DNA of 64,000 nt from Mucilaginibacter dorajii. Its GTDB lineage: Bacteria > Bacteroidota > Bacteroidia > Sphingobacteriales > Sphingobacteriaceae. Below, in pieces: positions 34,100 through 43,143 of the stretch (within the stretch, counting starts at the first letter, position 1; the number at the start of each line of letters is the position of its first letter). The stretch covers positions 62,001-126,000 of the forward strand of contig NZ_JANTYS010000018.1 in assembly GCF_024808255.1 (NCBI RefSeq), given 5' to 3'. The translations under genes were made by a program, and so were the position numbers. Under the pieces are notes generated by a model. It did not search any database and was not told the origin of the DNA. It saw only the letters and a list, made by a program, of their open reading frames with translations.

Positions 34100-35152
34100 T
34101 TAACGGTTGTTGTATTGCCCCTTATAATATTGCTGGTAATTTCCCGACGTTACGTTGGCCAGCCACTCTTCATTTGCAAGGTACCAATCTACAGTTTTTT
34201 CCAATCCTTCCTCAAAAGTAATTGACGGTACCCAGCCCAGCTCTGTTTTAAGCTTGCTGGCATCAATAGCATAACGCAAATCGTGCCCTGCCCTATCTGT
34301 TACATAGGTGATCAGTTTAGCCGATTCGCCGGCTTCCCTACCTAATTTTTTATCCAATATAGTACATAACAGGTTAATCAGGTCGATGTTTTTCCACTCA
34401 TTATGCCCACCAATGTTATAGGTTTGGCCCGCTTTGGCATTGTGAAAAATAACATCTATAGCACGGGCATGGTCCTCAACCCAAAGCCAGTCGCGAATAT
34501 TTTCGCCTTTGCCATACACCGGAACCGGTTTACGCTGTTTGATATTATTGATAGCCAGGGGAATTAGCTTCTCTGGAAAGTGAAACGAACCATAGTTGTT
34601 TGAGCAATTAGAAATTACTACATCCATACCATAAGTATCCTGGTAAGCCCTCACAAAATGATCTGAGCTGGCTTTTGATGCCGAGTATGGTGAATGCGGA
34701 TCATAAGCGGTTTCCTCGGTGAACATGCCGTCTTCGCCCAGGGTACCATAAACCTCATCGGTTGATACATGGTAAAAACGGGTTTGATCATAACGGCCTT
34801 TCCAACTTTCGCGGGCGGCATTAAGCAGGTTAACTGTGCCTACAACGTTGGTCATCACAAACTCCAGCGGACTGCTGATCGATCTATCCACATGCGACTC
34901 GGCCGCAAGGTGGATCACCGCATCCGGCTTTTCATTATCAAACAGGCTGTTTATAAATTCAAGATCAACAATATCGCCTTTGATGAACCGGTAATTGGGT
35001 TCGTTTTCAATATCTCTTAAATTTTCGAGGTTACCTGCATAGGTTAATTTATCCAGGTTAATGATGTTATAATTAGGGTACGTTTTTACAAAACGGCGCA
35101 CCACATGCGATCCTATAAAACCAGCCCCACCAGTAATGATGATTTTTTGCAT
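34100..35152 (-). CDS. rfbB: dTDP-glucose 4,6-dehydratase
   Basis: The 350-residue short-chain dehydratase has the NAD motif GGAGFIGSH, catalytic STDEVYG (Thr-Asp-Glu) and YSASK. The Asp-Glu pair after Thr is diagnostic for RmlB over GalE. It makes dTDP-4-keto-6-deoxyglucose for rhamnose and other deoxysugars in surface glycans. Spacing is two bases to the CpsB-type gene and 15 bases to galE, so one transcript is likely. The rmlA, C and D partners are not in this window. Confidence 0.93.
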   Translation of the reverse strand: MQKIIITGGAGFIGSHVVRRFVKTYPNYNIINLDKLTYAGNLENLRDIENEPNYRFIKGDIVDLEFINSLFDNEKPDAVIHLAAESHVDRSISSPLEFVMTNVVGTVNLLNAARESWKGRYDQTRFYHVSTDEVYGTLGEDGMFTEETAYDPHSPYSASKASSDHFVRAYQDTYGMDVVISNCSNNYGSFHFPEKLIPLAINNIKQRKPVPVYGKGENIRDWLWVEDHARAIDVIFHNAKAGQTYNIGGHNEWKNIDLINLLCTILDKKLGREAGESAKLITYVTDRAGHDLRYAIDASKLKTELGWVPSITFEEGLEKTVDWYLANEEWLANVTSGNYQQYYKGQYNNR

Positions 35153-35167
35153 TTGTTGAATATTAAT

Positions 35168-36190
35168 TTACAAAGGGTTTTGAGCGATATATTTTTCCCA
35201 CTCCCAGGCCGATGACATCATCGCCTCTAAACCAAGCTCGGTTTTCCAGCCCAGTTTGTTAGTTGATTTGGTTACATCGCCCCAAACTTTCTCCACATCG
35301 CCCGCGCGACGCGCACCAATCTGGTAATTAACTTTTACACCGGTTGCATTTTCAAAGGCTTTTATAACACCTAAAACGGTACTGCCTTCACCAGTACCAA
35401 TGTTAAATACATCGTAGCCGGTATAGTCTTCACGTTCGGCCAATTTAAGGGCAGCAACGTGTGCCTTGGCTAAATCAACCACGTGAATATAATCGCGTAC
35501 GCAACTACCATCCGGGGTATTATAATCATTACCAAAAACTGTAATTTTTTCACGCTTACCAATAGCGGTTTGGGTAATAAACGGCACCAGGTTTTGTGGC
35601 ACACCAATAGGCAGTTCGCCTATCAGGGCGGTTTCATGAGCACCAACCGGGTTAAAATATCTTAAGGCTACTACTTTGTAGCTGCTTGTACCAGACTCAA
35701 TCATATCTTTCAAAATCTCTTCGGCAATTTGTTTGGTATTGCCATAGGGTGATTGGGCAGGCTGCACCGGAGCTTCTTCTGTTACCGGCAATACGGCAGG
35801 CTGACCGTAAACAGTACAGCTTGATGAAAACACAAAATTCAGGGGCTTGCTGTAATAAGCTTCCAGTAAATTGATGAGCGAGTAAAAATTATTGCGATAA
35901 TATTTCAGGGGCTTGGCTACCGATTCGCCAACAGCTTTAAATGCTGCAAAATGAATGATACCCTGTACATCGGGCTCGGCAACTGCCAGGGCTTTTACGC
36001 CGGCCTCGTCACATAAATCCAGTTTATGAAACACTGGTTTATACCCGATGATCTTAGCCAACTGATCTAATATTTTAGGGTCGGAATTTGAAAGGTCATC
36101 AACAATAACAGGCTCGTAACCTGCATTTACCAGTTCAACAACGGTATGGGAGCCAATAAAACCCAGGCCGCCCGTTACTAATATCTTCAT
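35168..36190 (-). CDS. galE: UDP-glucose 4-epimerase
   Basis: The 340-residue protein has GGLGFIGSH, the SSSCTVYG segment (Ser-Cys-Thr) and SPYGNTK (catalytic Tyr-Lys), and is of normal GalE length. It interconverts UDP-glucose and UDP-galactose for surface polysaccharide or galactose use. It is probably the first gene of the galE-rfbB-cpsB transcript, since a terminator at 36260-36296 separates it from the gene upstream. Confidence 0.93.
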   Translation of the reverse strand: MKILVTGGLGFIGSHTVVELVNAGYEPVIVDDLSNSDPKILDQLAKIIGYKPVFHKLDLCDEAGVKALAVAEPDVQGIIHFAAFKAVGESVAKPLKYYRNNFYSLINLLEAYYSKPLNFVFSSSCTVYGQPAVLPVTEEAPVQPAQSPYGNTKQIAEEILKDMIESGTSSYKVVALRYFNPVGAHETALIGELPIGVPQNLVPFITQTAIGKREKITVFGNDYNTPDGSCVRDYIHVVDLAKAHVAALKLAEREDYTGYDVFNIGTGEGSTVLGVIKAFENATGVKVNYQIGARRAGDVEKVWGDVTKSTNKLGWKTELGLEAMMSSAWEWEKYIAQNPL

Positions 36191-36259
36191 TTTAAGCAGT
36201 GTTTTAAGTAGGCCATAAAGGTAAGCAAATTGGTGAATTTACTGCCTTGTGTTTATTAC

Positions 36260-36296
36260 AAAACAACCATCTTTCCGCAAAGCAAAAAGATGGTTG
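36260..36296 (-). terminator. Terminator after the UDP-glucuronate decarboxylase gene
   Basis: Read on the minus strand, CAACCATCTTT and AAAGATGGTTG pair and are followed by TTTTGT. It lies 54 bases after the stop of the upstream gene and before galE, so it splits the sugar genes into two units. Confidence 0.7.
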
Positions 36297-36349
36297 GTCT
36301 TATTGTTATGCCCTGTAAAAGCCAGGGATAACAAACATTTTGGGTATCC

Positions 36350-37333
36350 CTATTTATTATAATAGGTAAAATCCTTATGATTGATCTCTTTTTCGGGCAG
36401 GGATTTAAAATAGTCAAGTGTTATTTTCAACCCTTCGCTTCTTGAAATTTTTGGTTCCCATCCCAATATAGCTTTTGCTTTGGTAATATCAGGGCGGCGT
36501 TGTTTGGGATCATCTGTAGGCAACGGCAGACTGATCAACTGCTGATCGGTACCGGTTAATTTGATAATCTCTTCACCAAACTGACGGATAGTGATCTCAT
36601 CGGGGTTACCAATATTTACCGGTTGGGCATAATCACTATGCAATAAGCGATAAATACCTTCTACCAAATCATCTACATAACAAAATGAACGGGTTTGTGA
36701 ACCATCACCAAACATGGTTAATGATTCGCCCCTTAACGCCTGGCCAATAAACGCAGGCAATACACGCCCATCGTTAAGGCGCATTCTTGGGCCATAGGTG
36801 TTAAAGATGCGCACAATACGGGTTTCTAACCCATGAAAGGTATGGTAAGCCATGGTGATAGCTTCCTGGAAACGCTTTGCTTCGTCATATACCCCCCGCG
36901 GGCCAACCGGGTTTACATTGCCCCAGTATTCCTCGGGCTGTGGATTTACGTTAGGGTCGCCATAAACTTCCGAAGTGGAAGCGATAAGCATCCTTGCACC
37001 TTTTGAACGGGCAAGGCCAAGCAGGTTGTGCGTGCCCAGTGAACCCACCTTTAAGGTTTGAATAGGAATTTTCAAATAATCGATAGGACTGGCAGGCGAT
37101 GCGAAATGCAGAATATAATCCAATTTACCAGGGACAAACACAAACGTGGAAACATCATGATTATAAAACTCAAAATTTTCCAGTTTAAATAAGTGTTCAA
37201 TATTCCGCAGGTCTCCTGTAATCAGGTTATCCATGCCAATAACATGATAATCTTCTTTAATAAACCTATCGCAAAGGTGCGAGCCTAAAAAGCCGGCAGC
37301 TCCGGTTATCAATATTCTTTTACGGTTTTCCAT
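36350..37333 (-). CDS. UDP-glucuronate decarboxylase (UDP-xylose synthase)
   Basis: The 327-residue short-chain protein has GAAGFLGSH, TSEVYGDP and YDEAKR, the last being the catalytic Tyr-Lys pattern of the UXS family. It converts UDP-glucuronate to UDP-xylose. No UDP-glucose dehydrogenase is seen in the window. Together with galE and rfbB this supplies sugars for an extracellular slime or lipopolysaccharide. Confidence 0.88.
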   Translation of the reverse strand: MENRKRILITGAAGFLGSHLCDRFIKEDYHVIGMDNLITGDLRNIEHLFKLENFEFYNHDVSTFVFVPGKLDYILHFASPASPIDYLKIPIQTLKVGSLGTHNLLGLARSKGARMLIASTSEVYGDPNVNPQPEEYWGNVNPVGPRGVYDEAKRFQEAITMAYHTFHGLETRIVRIFNTYGPRMRLNDGRVLPAFIGQALRGESLTMFGDGSQTRSFCYVDDLVEGIYRLLHSDYAQPVNIGNPDEITIRQFGEEIIKLTGTDQQLISLPLPTDDPKQRRPDITKAKAILGWEPKISRSEGLKITLDYFKSLPEKEINHKDFTYYNK

Positions 37334-37599
37334 TAATTATTTATTTGTATCTATAGTACTGTTATCCTAAATCGATATTGGCTGGCAGGATAGGTTCAGC
37401 AAATTAAACCCAGCCTCCCATATAAAAAATTTGACTGTATGCCCGATTATTTTCAATTATATATACACAACTTTGCTCCGGTTTAAAACCATATGGTCAC
37501 TGGTTAGTTTGCCGCAGCTGCATAACAAAGCACAACAGTCGGGTAATTAATTATTGTTATTACTTTTAACCCCGGCTAAGATAAGCAACATAAGCAAAA

Positions 37600-38826
37600 A
37601 TGATGTTATTATATACTATAGGCGTACGGTTATATTTTGTTGCCATTTATTTGGCTTCGCTGTTTAATCAAAAAGCAGGCCAATGGATAAACGGCCGCAA
37701 ACAACAAAAATTTATACGTATAGATAGCTGCATTTGGTTTCATTTTGCCTCGTTAGGCGAGTTTGAACAGGGCAGACCTATCCTGGAAGCACTCAGGGCC
37801 CGGCATCCGGGCAAAAAATTGGTGATCAGCTTTTTTTCGCCATCGGGCTACGAGGTACGCAAAAACACCCCCCTTGCCGATTTTGTGTATTATTTACCTT
37901 TGGATACGAAAAAAAATGCCACACAATTTATTGAGGCCATACAGCCCGAAATGGCTGTTTTTACCAAGTACGAGTATTGGTACCACTTTTTTAACCAGCT
38001 GCATAAACGCCAGATTCCGCTTTATATCGTATCGGGCATTTTCAGGCCCAAACAAATATTTTTTAAATGGTATGGCGGGCTGCATCGTAAAATATTAAGT
38101 TTTGTAACTTATTTCTTTTTACAGGATGAAGCATCAAAGCAATTGCTGCAAGGCATAGGTGTTACCAACGCCGTTGTAAGTGGTGATACCCGGTTTGACA
38201 GGGTATGGGCCAATGCCCAACAACCCAAAGAGATCCCCGGCATTGCCGAATTTAAAAACGGCCATAAAGTTTTTATAGCCGGCAGCACCTGGCCACCAGA
38301 TGAAGCCTTATTGGCCACCCTGCCTGCACTATATCCCGACTGGAAATTCATTTTTGCCCCACACGAAATAGGCGAAGAAAAGATCAATAACCTGATTGGC
38401 TTACTGCCGGCGGCAACAACAGCCAGGTACTCTGAGTTAAACACTTCCGAAAATCTCAAATCTCAAATCTCAAATCTCAAATCTATCGTTATCGATAACA
38501 TCGGCATGCTTTCATCACTATATGCCTATGCCGATATCGCTTATATAGGAGGGGGCTTTGGTGTGGGCATTCATAATACGCTGGAGGCAGCAGCTTTTGG
38601 TTTGCCCGTTATATTTGGCCCCAATTATCAAAAGTTTAACGAGGCAAAGCAGCTTATAGCCCTAAGGGCCGGTTTTAGTTTAAGCAATGCAAATGAGCTA
38701 AAAGGTATTGTTGAAACGTTGATTGGTGACGAAGCTTTTTATAGTGTTACCAGTAAAAAGGCTGCGGAGTTTGTAAAGGAACATGTTGGTGCTACTGAAA
38801 TGATTTTAGGTCAGATAGATAGTTAA
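37600..38826 (+). CDS. waaA: 3-deoxy-D-manno-octulosonic-acid (Kdo) transferase
   Basis: The 408-residue protein has an N-terminal membrane anchor, the catalytic ASLGEFEQGRP (acceptor-site Glu), FTKYEYWY and the GGGFGVGIHNTLEAAAFG nucleotide-sugar binding loop near the C-terminus. It adds Kdo to lipid A precursor at the inner membrane. An unusual insertion of the tandem heptamer AAATCTC (38451-38484) encodes a QISNLKS-like spacer before the second Rossmann domain. A change of copy number would shift the frame of this usually essential gene. Confidence 0.92.
   Translation: MMLLYTIGVRLYFVAIYLASLFNQKAGQWINGRKQQKFIRIDSCIWFHFASLGEFEQGRPILEALRARHPGKKLVISFFSPSGYEVRKNTPLADFVYYLPLDTKKNATQFIEAIQPEMAVFTKYEYWYHFFNQLHKRQIPLYIVSGIFRPKQIFFKWYGGLHRKILSFVTYFFLQDEASKQLLQGIGVTNAVVSGDTRFDRVWANAQQPKEIPGIAEFKNGHKVFIAGSTWPPDEALLATLPALYPDWKFIFAPHEIGEEKINNLIGLLPAATTARYSELNTSENLKSQISNLKSIVIDNIGMLSSLYAYADIAYIGGGFGVGIHNTLEAAAFGLPVIFGPNYQKFNEAKQLIALRAGFSLSNANELKGIVETLIGDEAFYSVTSKKAAEFVKEHVGATEMILGQIDS
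38451..38484 (+). repeat. Heptanucleotide tandem repeat inside waaA
   Basis: AAATCTC is repeated four times, followed by six further matching bases (AAATCT). Seven is not a multiple of three, so gain or loss of one unit shifts frame. The sequence type is widespread between genes in this group of bacteria, but here it is inside a coding frame and currently keeps the frame open. Confidence 0.9.
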
Positions 38827-39158
38827 CGTACAACGTACGGCACATTCAGCGCGCATAAGCAAATATAAAACTTACGCCGATGACAGGTAGCTCCTATGGA
38901 GCACAGAATATATCTGTTTTACTACAAATGGGTAGCCGCTACGCGGCATAACAACCATTAATTTATGCAAGCAGCTTGCAGCGTAGCGCAATGTTATAAG
39001 TTAGGAAATTGACCGGGTGCTCCATCGGAGCAAAAGCTTTGTAGTATACCAGAATTAAGATTTTTTGCGTGCCGTAGGTATACGCTACCCAGGTTCCGTA
39101 CCTACGGCACGGAGCGTCATCTTTTGTTTTGTCTACAAAGCTTTACCCCCTATGGGGA
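38827..39158. repeat. Complex of short palindromes left of MITE copy 3
   Basis: The gap has no gene. It holds CTCCTATGGAG (38891-38901), a GCTACGCGGC/GCGTAGC region, CTCCATCGGAG, and a long hairpin GTGCCGTAGGTATACG / CCGTACCTACGGCAC (39069-39110). CTACAAAGCTTT occurs at 39133-39144 and, inverted, near 39033-39044, so 39019-39158 is itself an inverted-repeat unit. MITE copy 3 then inserted at its right end. Confidence 0.5.
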
Positions 39159-39384
39159 CTACCGTGTACCCACATCTTGTTAAACTTTTGGATACAATAA
39201 AAAGAGTTGTCATTTCGAACGAACCTGTAGGGGTTGTGCGCCGGAGGTGAGGAGAAATCTTCTACGTGCGAACATTCGACCATACAAAGCGTATAGGATT
39301 TCTCCTCGCACCCCCGCTTTTCCCTGCGCTTACTCGTTCGAAATGACATTTTTCTTTAATAAAAAAGATGTGTGCACACAGTAG
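39159..39384. mobile_element. MITE copy 3 (226 bp, 9-bp target duplication)
   Basis: The left end CTACCGTGTACCCACATC is somewhat diverged; the right end GATGTGTGCACACAGTAG matches the other copies. Inner TGTCATTTCGAACGA and GAGGAGAAATC repeats are intact. The flanks carry CTATGGGGA at 39150-39158 and 39385-39393. Confidence 0.82.
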
Positions 39385-39516
39385 CTATGGGGAAGAAAAC
39401 CCTTTGCTAAATGACATTGCGTATGGCGGCTACCTGCTTATTCGTTAGGACTCTTAGTCGTTCGGGCTGATTGCCTATACCGGCACCTCAAAATTATTTT
39501 TCTTATTATTGCCCTA

Positions 39517-40326
39517 ATGGGTTTTTTACAGCTGCCCGGCCTGGGCAAAGTGCATTTTCATGAGTATGGTACCGGAACAAAGCCAATATTGGCCTTCCAC
39601 GGATATGGCATGTTGGGTAACCAGTTTAGGGTGCTCGAACAATCGTTATTACCCAAGTATCACTTTTATGGGTTCGATCACTTTTTTCATGGCCAGAGTA
39701 ACCTGGAGGGCTGGACGGATAAACAGATCCGTGTAGGCATGGTTAAAGAACAGGTACGCCTTTATTTACAGGAATGGTTTAAGGTTTACGGCGAGCAGCG
39801 CATTTCTATAATAGGTTATTCTATTGGTGCAAACCTGGCCCTTATACTGGTAGAGGAATACGCCCATTTAATTGACGACCTGATATTAATGGCGCCCGAC
39901 GGACTTGCCGTACACAAAGGCTTCTATTTTTTAAGACATCACCCCATAGGCAAATTTATTTTTGGCTGGGCTACCAAAAGTAAATGGCTTGCCCCTTTCT
40001 TACTGAAAAGCGTAAAAGCCGTTGGGGTAATTGATGAGGCGCTTTACACCATAGCCTACAACGAAATTGATACCAAAAAAAAACGCCTTGATAGTTATTA
40101 TACCATGAACCTTATACGCCTGCTAAAACCCGATGTGGTTAAAATTGCAGGCCTTATTAATCAGTATAAAATTAAATGTTTGCTGATATTTGGCAAAGAC
40201 GATCACCTTTACCCCCAAAAGGCGGCAAAGCCGTTTATTGAGATGCTGGATAATGCCGAGGTACACGAAGTTAAAATGGGGCATTGGCTGGTTACAAAAG
40301 CGCTGGATGAATATTTAATACGTTAA
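39517..40326 (+). CDS. Alpha/beta hydrolase
   Basis: The 269-residue protein has the fold start ILAFHGYGMLG (oxyanion), nucleophile elbow GYSIGA, an acid in FGKDDHLYP and the terminal His in MGHW. It lacks a signal peptide. It is followed four bases later by an acyltransferase gene, then a second acyltransferase, suggesting a function in lipid or acyl-ester metabolism. Substrate unknown. Confidence 0.85.
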   Translation: MGFLQLPGLGKVHFHEYGTGTKPILAFHGYGMLGNQFRVLEQSLLPKYHFYGFDHFFHGQSNLEGWTDKQIRVGMVKEQVRLYLQEWFKVYGEQRISIIGYSIGANLALILVEEYAHLIDDLILMAPDGLAVHKGFYFLRHHPIGKFIFGWATKSKWLAPFLLKSVKAVGVIDEALYTIAYNEIDTKKKRLDSYYTMNLIRLLKPDVVKIAGLINQYKIKCLLIFGKDDHLYPQKAAKPFIEMLDNAEVHEVKMGHWLVTKALDEYLIR

Positions 40327-40330
40327 AATT

Positions 40331-40954
40331 ATGCTACCCACCCGCAAAACTGATTTTTGGAGTGCCCTGTTTTTACGCCTTGTAAAAAGGCGCGCGAAGC
40401 GTAGTTTTAAAAAGGTTGACATCATGCCTTTTGAGCCTAAACCCGGCCATGCTGTTTTGATGCTTTGCAATCATTTTAGCTGGTGGGAAACCATTTTAAC
40501 CAATATGAGCGCCGCCGATAGCCTGAAACGTCGCTGGCACGGAATGATGCAACAGGAACAGGCCGAAAAGCATTGGTATTTAAGATACATTGGTCTTTTC
40601 TCCATTAAAAAAGGATCGCGGGAGTTGTTGGCCTCACTGGCTTATGCGGCTCGGTTATTAGAAGATCCGGCCAATATGGTGGTGGTTTGCCCCCAGGGCG
40701 AGATCCGTTCAAATCACGAAACCCATATCAATATCGAAAAAGGTGTTCAAAAGTTAATTGAGCAAATTAAAACGCCCTGCCAGGTAGTTTACCATTGCAT
40801 TTTGATAGATTATTTTGAAAGCTTTAAGCCAAGTGCCTACATCCACCAGTTTGATTGCGGTGTGGCGGGCGAATGTACCTTTGAAGAACTAAAGCAACGG
40901 GTAAACAATTTTCATCAACAGGCGCTGCAAAACCAGATTAATATGAAACATTAG
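40331..40954 (+). CDS. Lysophospholipid/PlsC-type acyltransferase, HX4E variant
   Basis: The 207-residue protein has the acyltransferase motif I as NHFSWWE, with Glu where most PlsC proteins have Asp, and motif III in CPQGEIRSN. It resembles the acyltransferase 467 bases downstream over its whole length, so the two are tandem paralogues. Membrane-lipid or carotenoid-glycoside acylation (CruD-like) is possible. It forms an operon with the hydrolase in front. Confidence 0.82.
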   Translation: MLPTRKTDFWSALFLRLVKRRAKRSFKKVDIMPFEPKPGHAVLMLCNHFSWWETILTNMSAADSLKRRWHGMMQQEQAEKHWYLRYIGLFSIKKGSRELLASLAYAARLLEDPANMVVVCPQGEIRSNHETHINIEKGVQKLIEQIKTPCQVVYHCILIDYFESFKPSAYIHQFDCGVAGECTFEELKQRVNNFHQQALQNQINMKH

Positions 40955-41033
40955 AGTGGCTTTTATCTCCACTGTCATGCTGAGTTTTAAAATCCGGGGG
41001 CTTCTGAAGGTGGAAATGACAATATAAAGCTAT

Positions 41034-41394
41034 GTCATTGCGAGGCACGAAGCAATCGCGAACTATGCAGATCCGCTCTGTAGAGCATGAGATTGCTTCG
41101 TGCCTCGCAATAACATGGGGGACTTGTCATGGGTAGTTTTAAAAACCGAGCTCTGTGAAGGGGCGCATGACGTAAAAAACTGTCCTCTCCACCCTGTCAT
41201 GCTGAGGAACGAAGCATCTATTCGTGAACTTTGCAGGGCGAACAGGCATGGCGTATAATATATCCTTCACTGCGTTCAGGATGACAGATGTTTTTAAAGG
41301 ACGTCATGTGTAGGCACGAAGCATCTATTCGTTAACTTTACAGTGCGAATAGGCATGGCGTAGAATAGATCCTTCCTTCGTCAGCATGACAGTG
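41034..41394. repeat. Three palindromic repeats in a row (GTCATTGCGAG / GTCATGCTGAG types)
   Basis: The gap 40955-41421 holds a perfect-armed hairpin GTCATTGCGAGGCACGAAGC (41034-41114), a second element opening TGTCATGCTGAGGAACGAAG and closing CAGGATGACAG (41195-41287), and a shorter relative with CACGAAGCATCTATTCG (41313-41394). The last ends GTCAGCATGACAGTG and supplies a false ATG for the next gene. Confidence 0.7.
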
Positions 41395-41421
41395 TTTCGT
41401 AAACAACTTATAGCATATTTC

Positions 41422-42042
41422 ATGATCTACAATCAAAACAACTACTTTATTAACCGCGTAATTTACTATTACATTAAGTGGATAGTAGGGCGGCAGTTTC
41501 ATGAAGTGTTGTTTGATAATATTGAGGTTGATGAAAGCCGGTCGGTATTGCTGATAGCCAATCATTTTAGTTTTTGGGATGCGTTAATCCTCCATACCAT
41601 AAATGAAAGATCGCTTAAAAAGAAGTTTCATGTAATGGTTGATGAAAAAACGGTACATATGCTCAAATATTTAAAGTATGCTGGTGCGTTTTCGGTCAAC
41701 AAAAAATCGAGGGATATCTTGGAGTCGATAGATCACGCCGCGGTTTTATTGGGCGATCCTGAAAACCTGGTGCTTATTTTTCCGCAGGGCAAATTGTTCT
41801 CCAATTATGTAGACGATGTTCAATTTGATAAGGGTGTGTTAAGGATTATGCAAAAAGCACCAAAAAAGTTTCAATTGGTTTTTGCTTCCACATTTATTCA
41901 GTACTTTAAACATAAAAAGAGCACGGCAACCGTTTATTTAAAAAGCGATGCCGGTAGTTACACAAATATAGCCGCTTTAAAAGAGGCTTACCAGCAACAT
42001 TACAGCAGCTCAAAACTGCTACAAACCGAATTTGATATATAA
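41422..42042 (+). CDS. PlsC-type acyltransferase
   Basis: The protein (206 residues from ATG 41422) has the canonical HX4D motif NHFSFWD and FPQGKLFSN. An in-frame ATG at 41386 belongs to the upstream repeat and is not preferred. It is a paralogue of the acyltransferase at 40331 (shared SIKK/SVNKKSRE, PQG blocks). The stop overlaps or abuts the glycosyltransferase start, so acyltransferase, glycosyltransferase and CruF-like genes form an operon; this arrangement resembles the CruC/CruD carotenoid-glycoside-ester pathway. Confidence 0.85.
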   Translation: MIYNQNNYFINRVIYYYIKWIVGRQFHEVLFDNIEVDESRSVLLIANHFSFWDALILHTINERSLKKKFHVMVDEKTVHMLKYLKYAGAFSVNKKSRDILESIDHAAVLLGDPENLVLIFPQGKLFSNYVDDVQFDKGVLRIMQKAPKKFQLVFASTFIQYFKHKKSTATVYLKSDAGSYTNIAALKEAYQQHYSSSKLLQTEFDI

Positions 42043-42043
42043 A

Positions 42044-43132
42044 GTGACAGCAATTATATTAATTACCCTTTTTTTTATCATCCTGCGTTTTACGGTAACC
42101 CTGTTCAACTTTATTTCTGATCCTAAGTTGCGGCGCGTAGCCAAGCATTATACAGATAAGGTTTCTATCCTCATCCCGGCCCGCAACGAGGCCGATAATA
42201 TCATCACCCTGCTTCAATCCATTCAGCAGCAGGATTACCAGCATTATGAAGTAATTATCCTGGATGATGCATCCACCGACGAAACTTATAGCATTTGCGC
42301 CGCTTTCGCTTTACAGCACCCACAGTTTAAGGTTATTAAAGGCCATAAGCTACCCACCGGCTGGATAGGTAAAAACTACGCCTGCCATCAACTGGCCCAA
42401 CAAGCTACAGGTACCTACCTGCTTTTTTTAGATGCTGACGAAAAGGTACAACCCGGGCTGATCAACAGCGCCGTACACCGCATGCAGGTAAATAACCTGG
42501 GCCTGCTTAGCCTGTTCACCAACCAGGAAATGGTAACCCTGGGCGAAAAATTAGTGGTACCGCTCATGCATTACATCCTCCTAAATTTATTGCCGGTAAA
42601 GTTGGTGTCCCTTGTCAAAAACCCTTCAGTAGCGGCAGCCAGCGGGCAGTTTATGTTGTTTGATGCCGATATTTACCTGCAGGAACAATGGCACCGGGCG
42701 GTAAAAGATAAAGTAGTAGAGGATGTAGAGATCATGAAGTTAATAAAAGCCAAAAGCTACAACGGCGAGGCCTTGTTGGCCAACGGGTTGATCAGTTGCC
42801 GTATGTATAAAAGCTATAACGAAGCCATCAACGGGTTTAGCAAAAACTTTTTGGCTGCCTTTAATTATAGTGTGATAGGCTTTTTAATTTACTTAACGCT
42901 GGTGATCATCTTCCCGCTGGTACTGGTCATGACGCTTAACCTGCCGCTTATACTTTTCATGTTTGGCCTTATAGCGCTTTCGCGTATCATGATCTCGCTC
43001 TCGTCCGGTCAAAACGCGCTTTACAACGTGCTGCTGCACCCGTTGCAAATGGTGAACCTGCTCATTATTGCAGTCCTATCTATTCAAAAACACTTAACCG
43101 GTACTACCGTATGGAAGGGACGCCGGATTTGA
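42044..43132 (+). CDS. Family 2 glycosyltransferase (CruC/HpnB-like)
   Basis: The protein (362 residues from GTG 42044; a TTG at 42032 would overlap the previous gene) has an N-terminal helix, the GT2 nucleotide site VSILIPARNEADNI, DDAS and DAD motifs (LDDASTD, FLDADE), HKLPTGWIGKNYAC, and two or three C-terminal membrane helices. This GKNYAC-type architecture is typical of glycosyltransferases acting on isoprenoid or carotenoid lipids. The neighbouring CruF-like and acyltransferase genes make glycosylation of a hydroxylated carotenoid the leading inference. Confidence 0.82.
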   Translation: MTAIILITLFFIILRFTVTLFNFISDPKLRRVAKHYTDKVSILIPARNEADNIITLLQSIQQQDYQHYEVIILDDASTDETYSICAAFALQHPQFKVIKGHKLPTGWIGKNYACHQLAQQATGTYLLFLDADEKVQPGLINSAVHRMQVNNLGLLSLFTNQEMVTLGEKLVVPLMHYILLNLLPVKLVSLVKNPSVAAASGQFMLFDADIYLQEQWHRAVKDKVVEDVEIMKLIKAKSYNGEALLANGLISCRMYKSYNEAINGFSKNFLAAFNYSVIGFLIYLTLVIIFPLVLVMTLNLPLILFMFGLIALSRIMISLSSGQNALYNVLLHPLQMVNLLIIAVLSIQKHLTGTTVWKGRRI

Positions 43133-43143
43133 GCGACCCAATT

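Noticed and set aside
39069..39110. Strong hairpin as possible small RNA
   Set aside because: No promoter or T-run; it is better explained as part of the repeat complex left of MITE copy 3.
41034..41394. Regularly spaced repeats resembling a CRISPR array
   Set aside because: The units are palindromic, of unequal length and sequence, with no constant spacers and no cas gene nearby.
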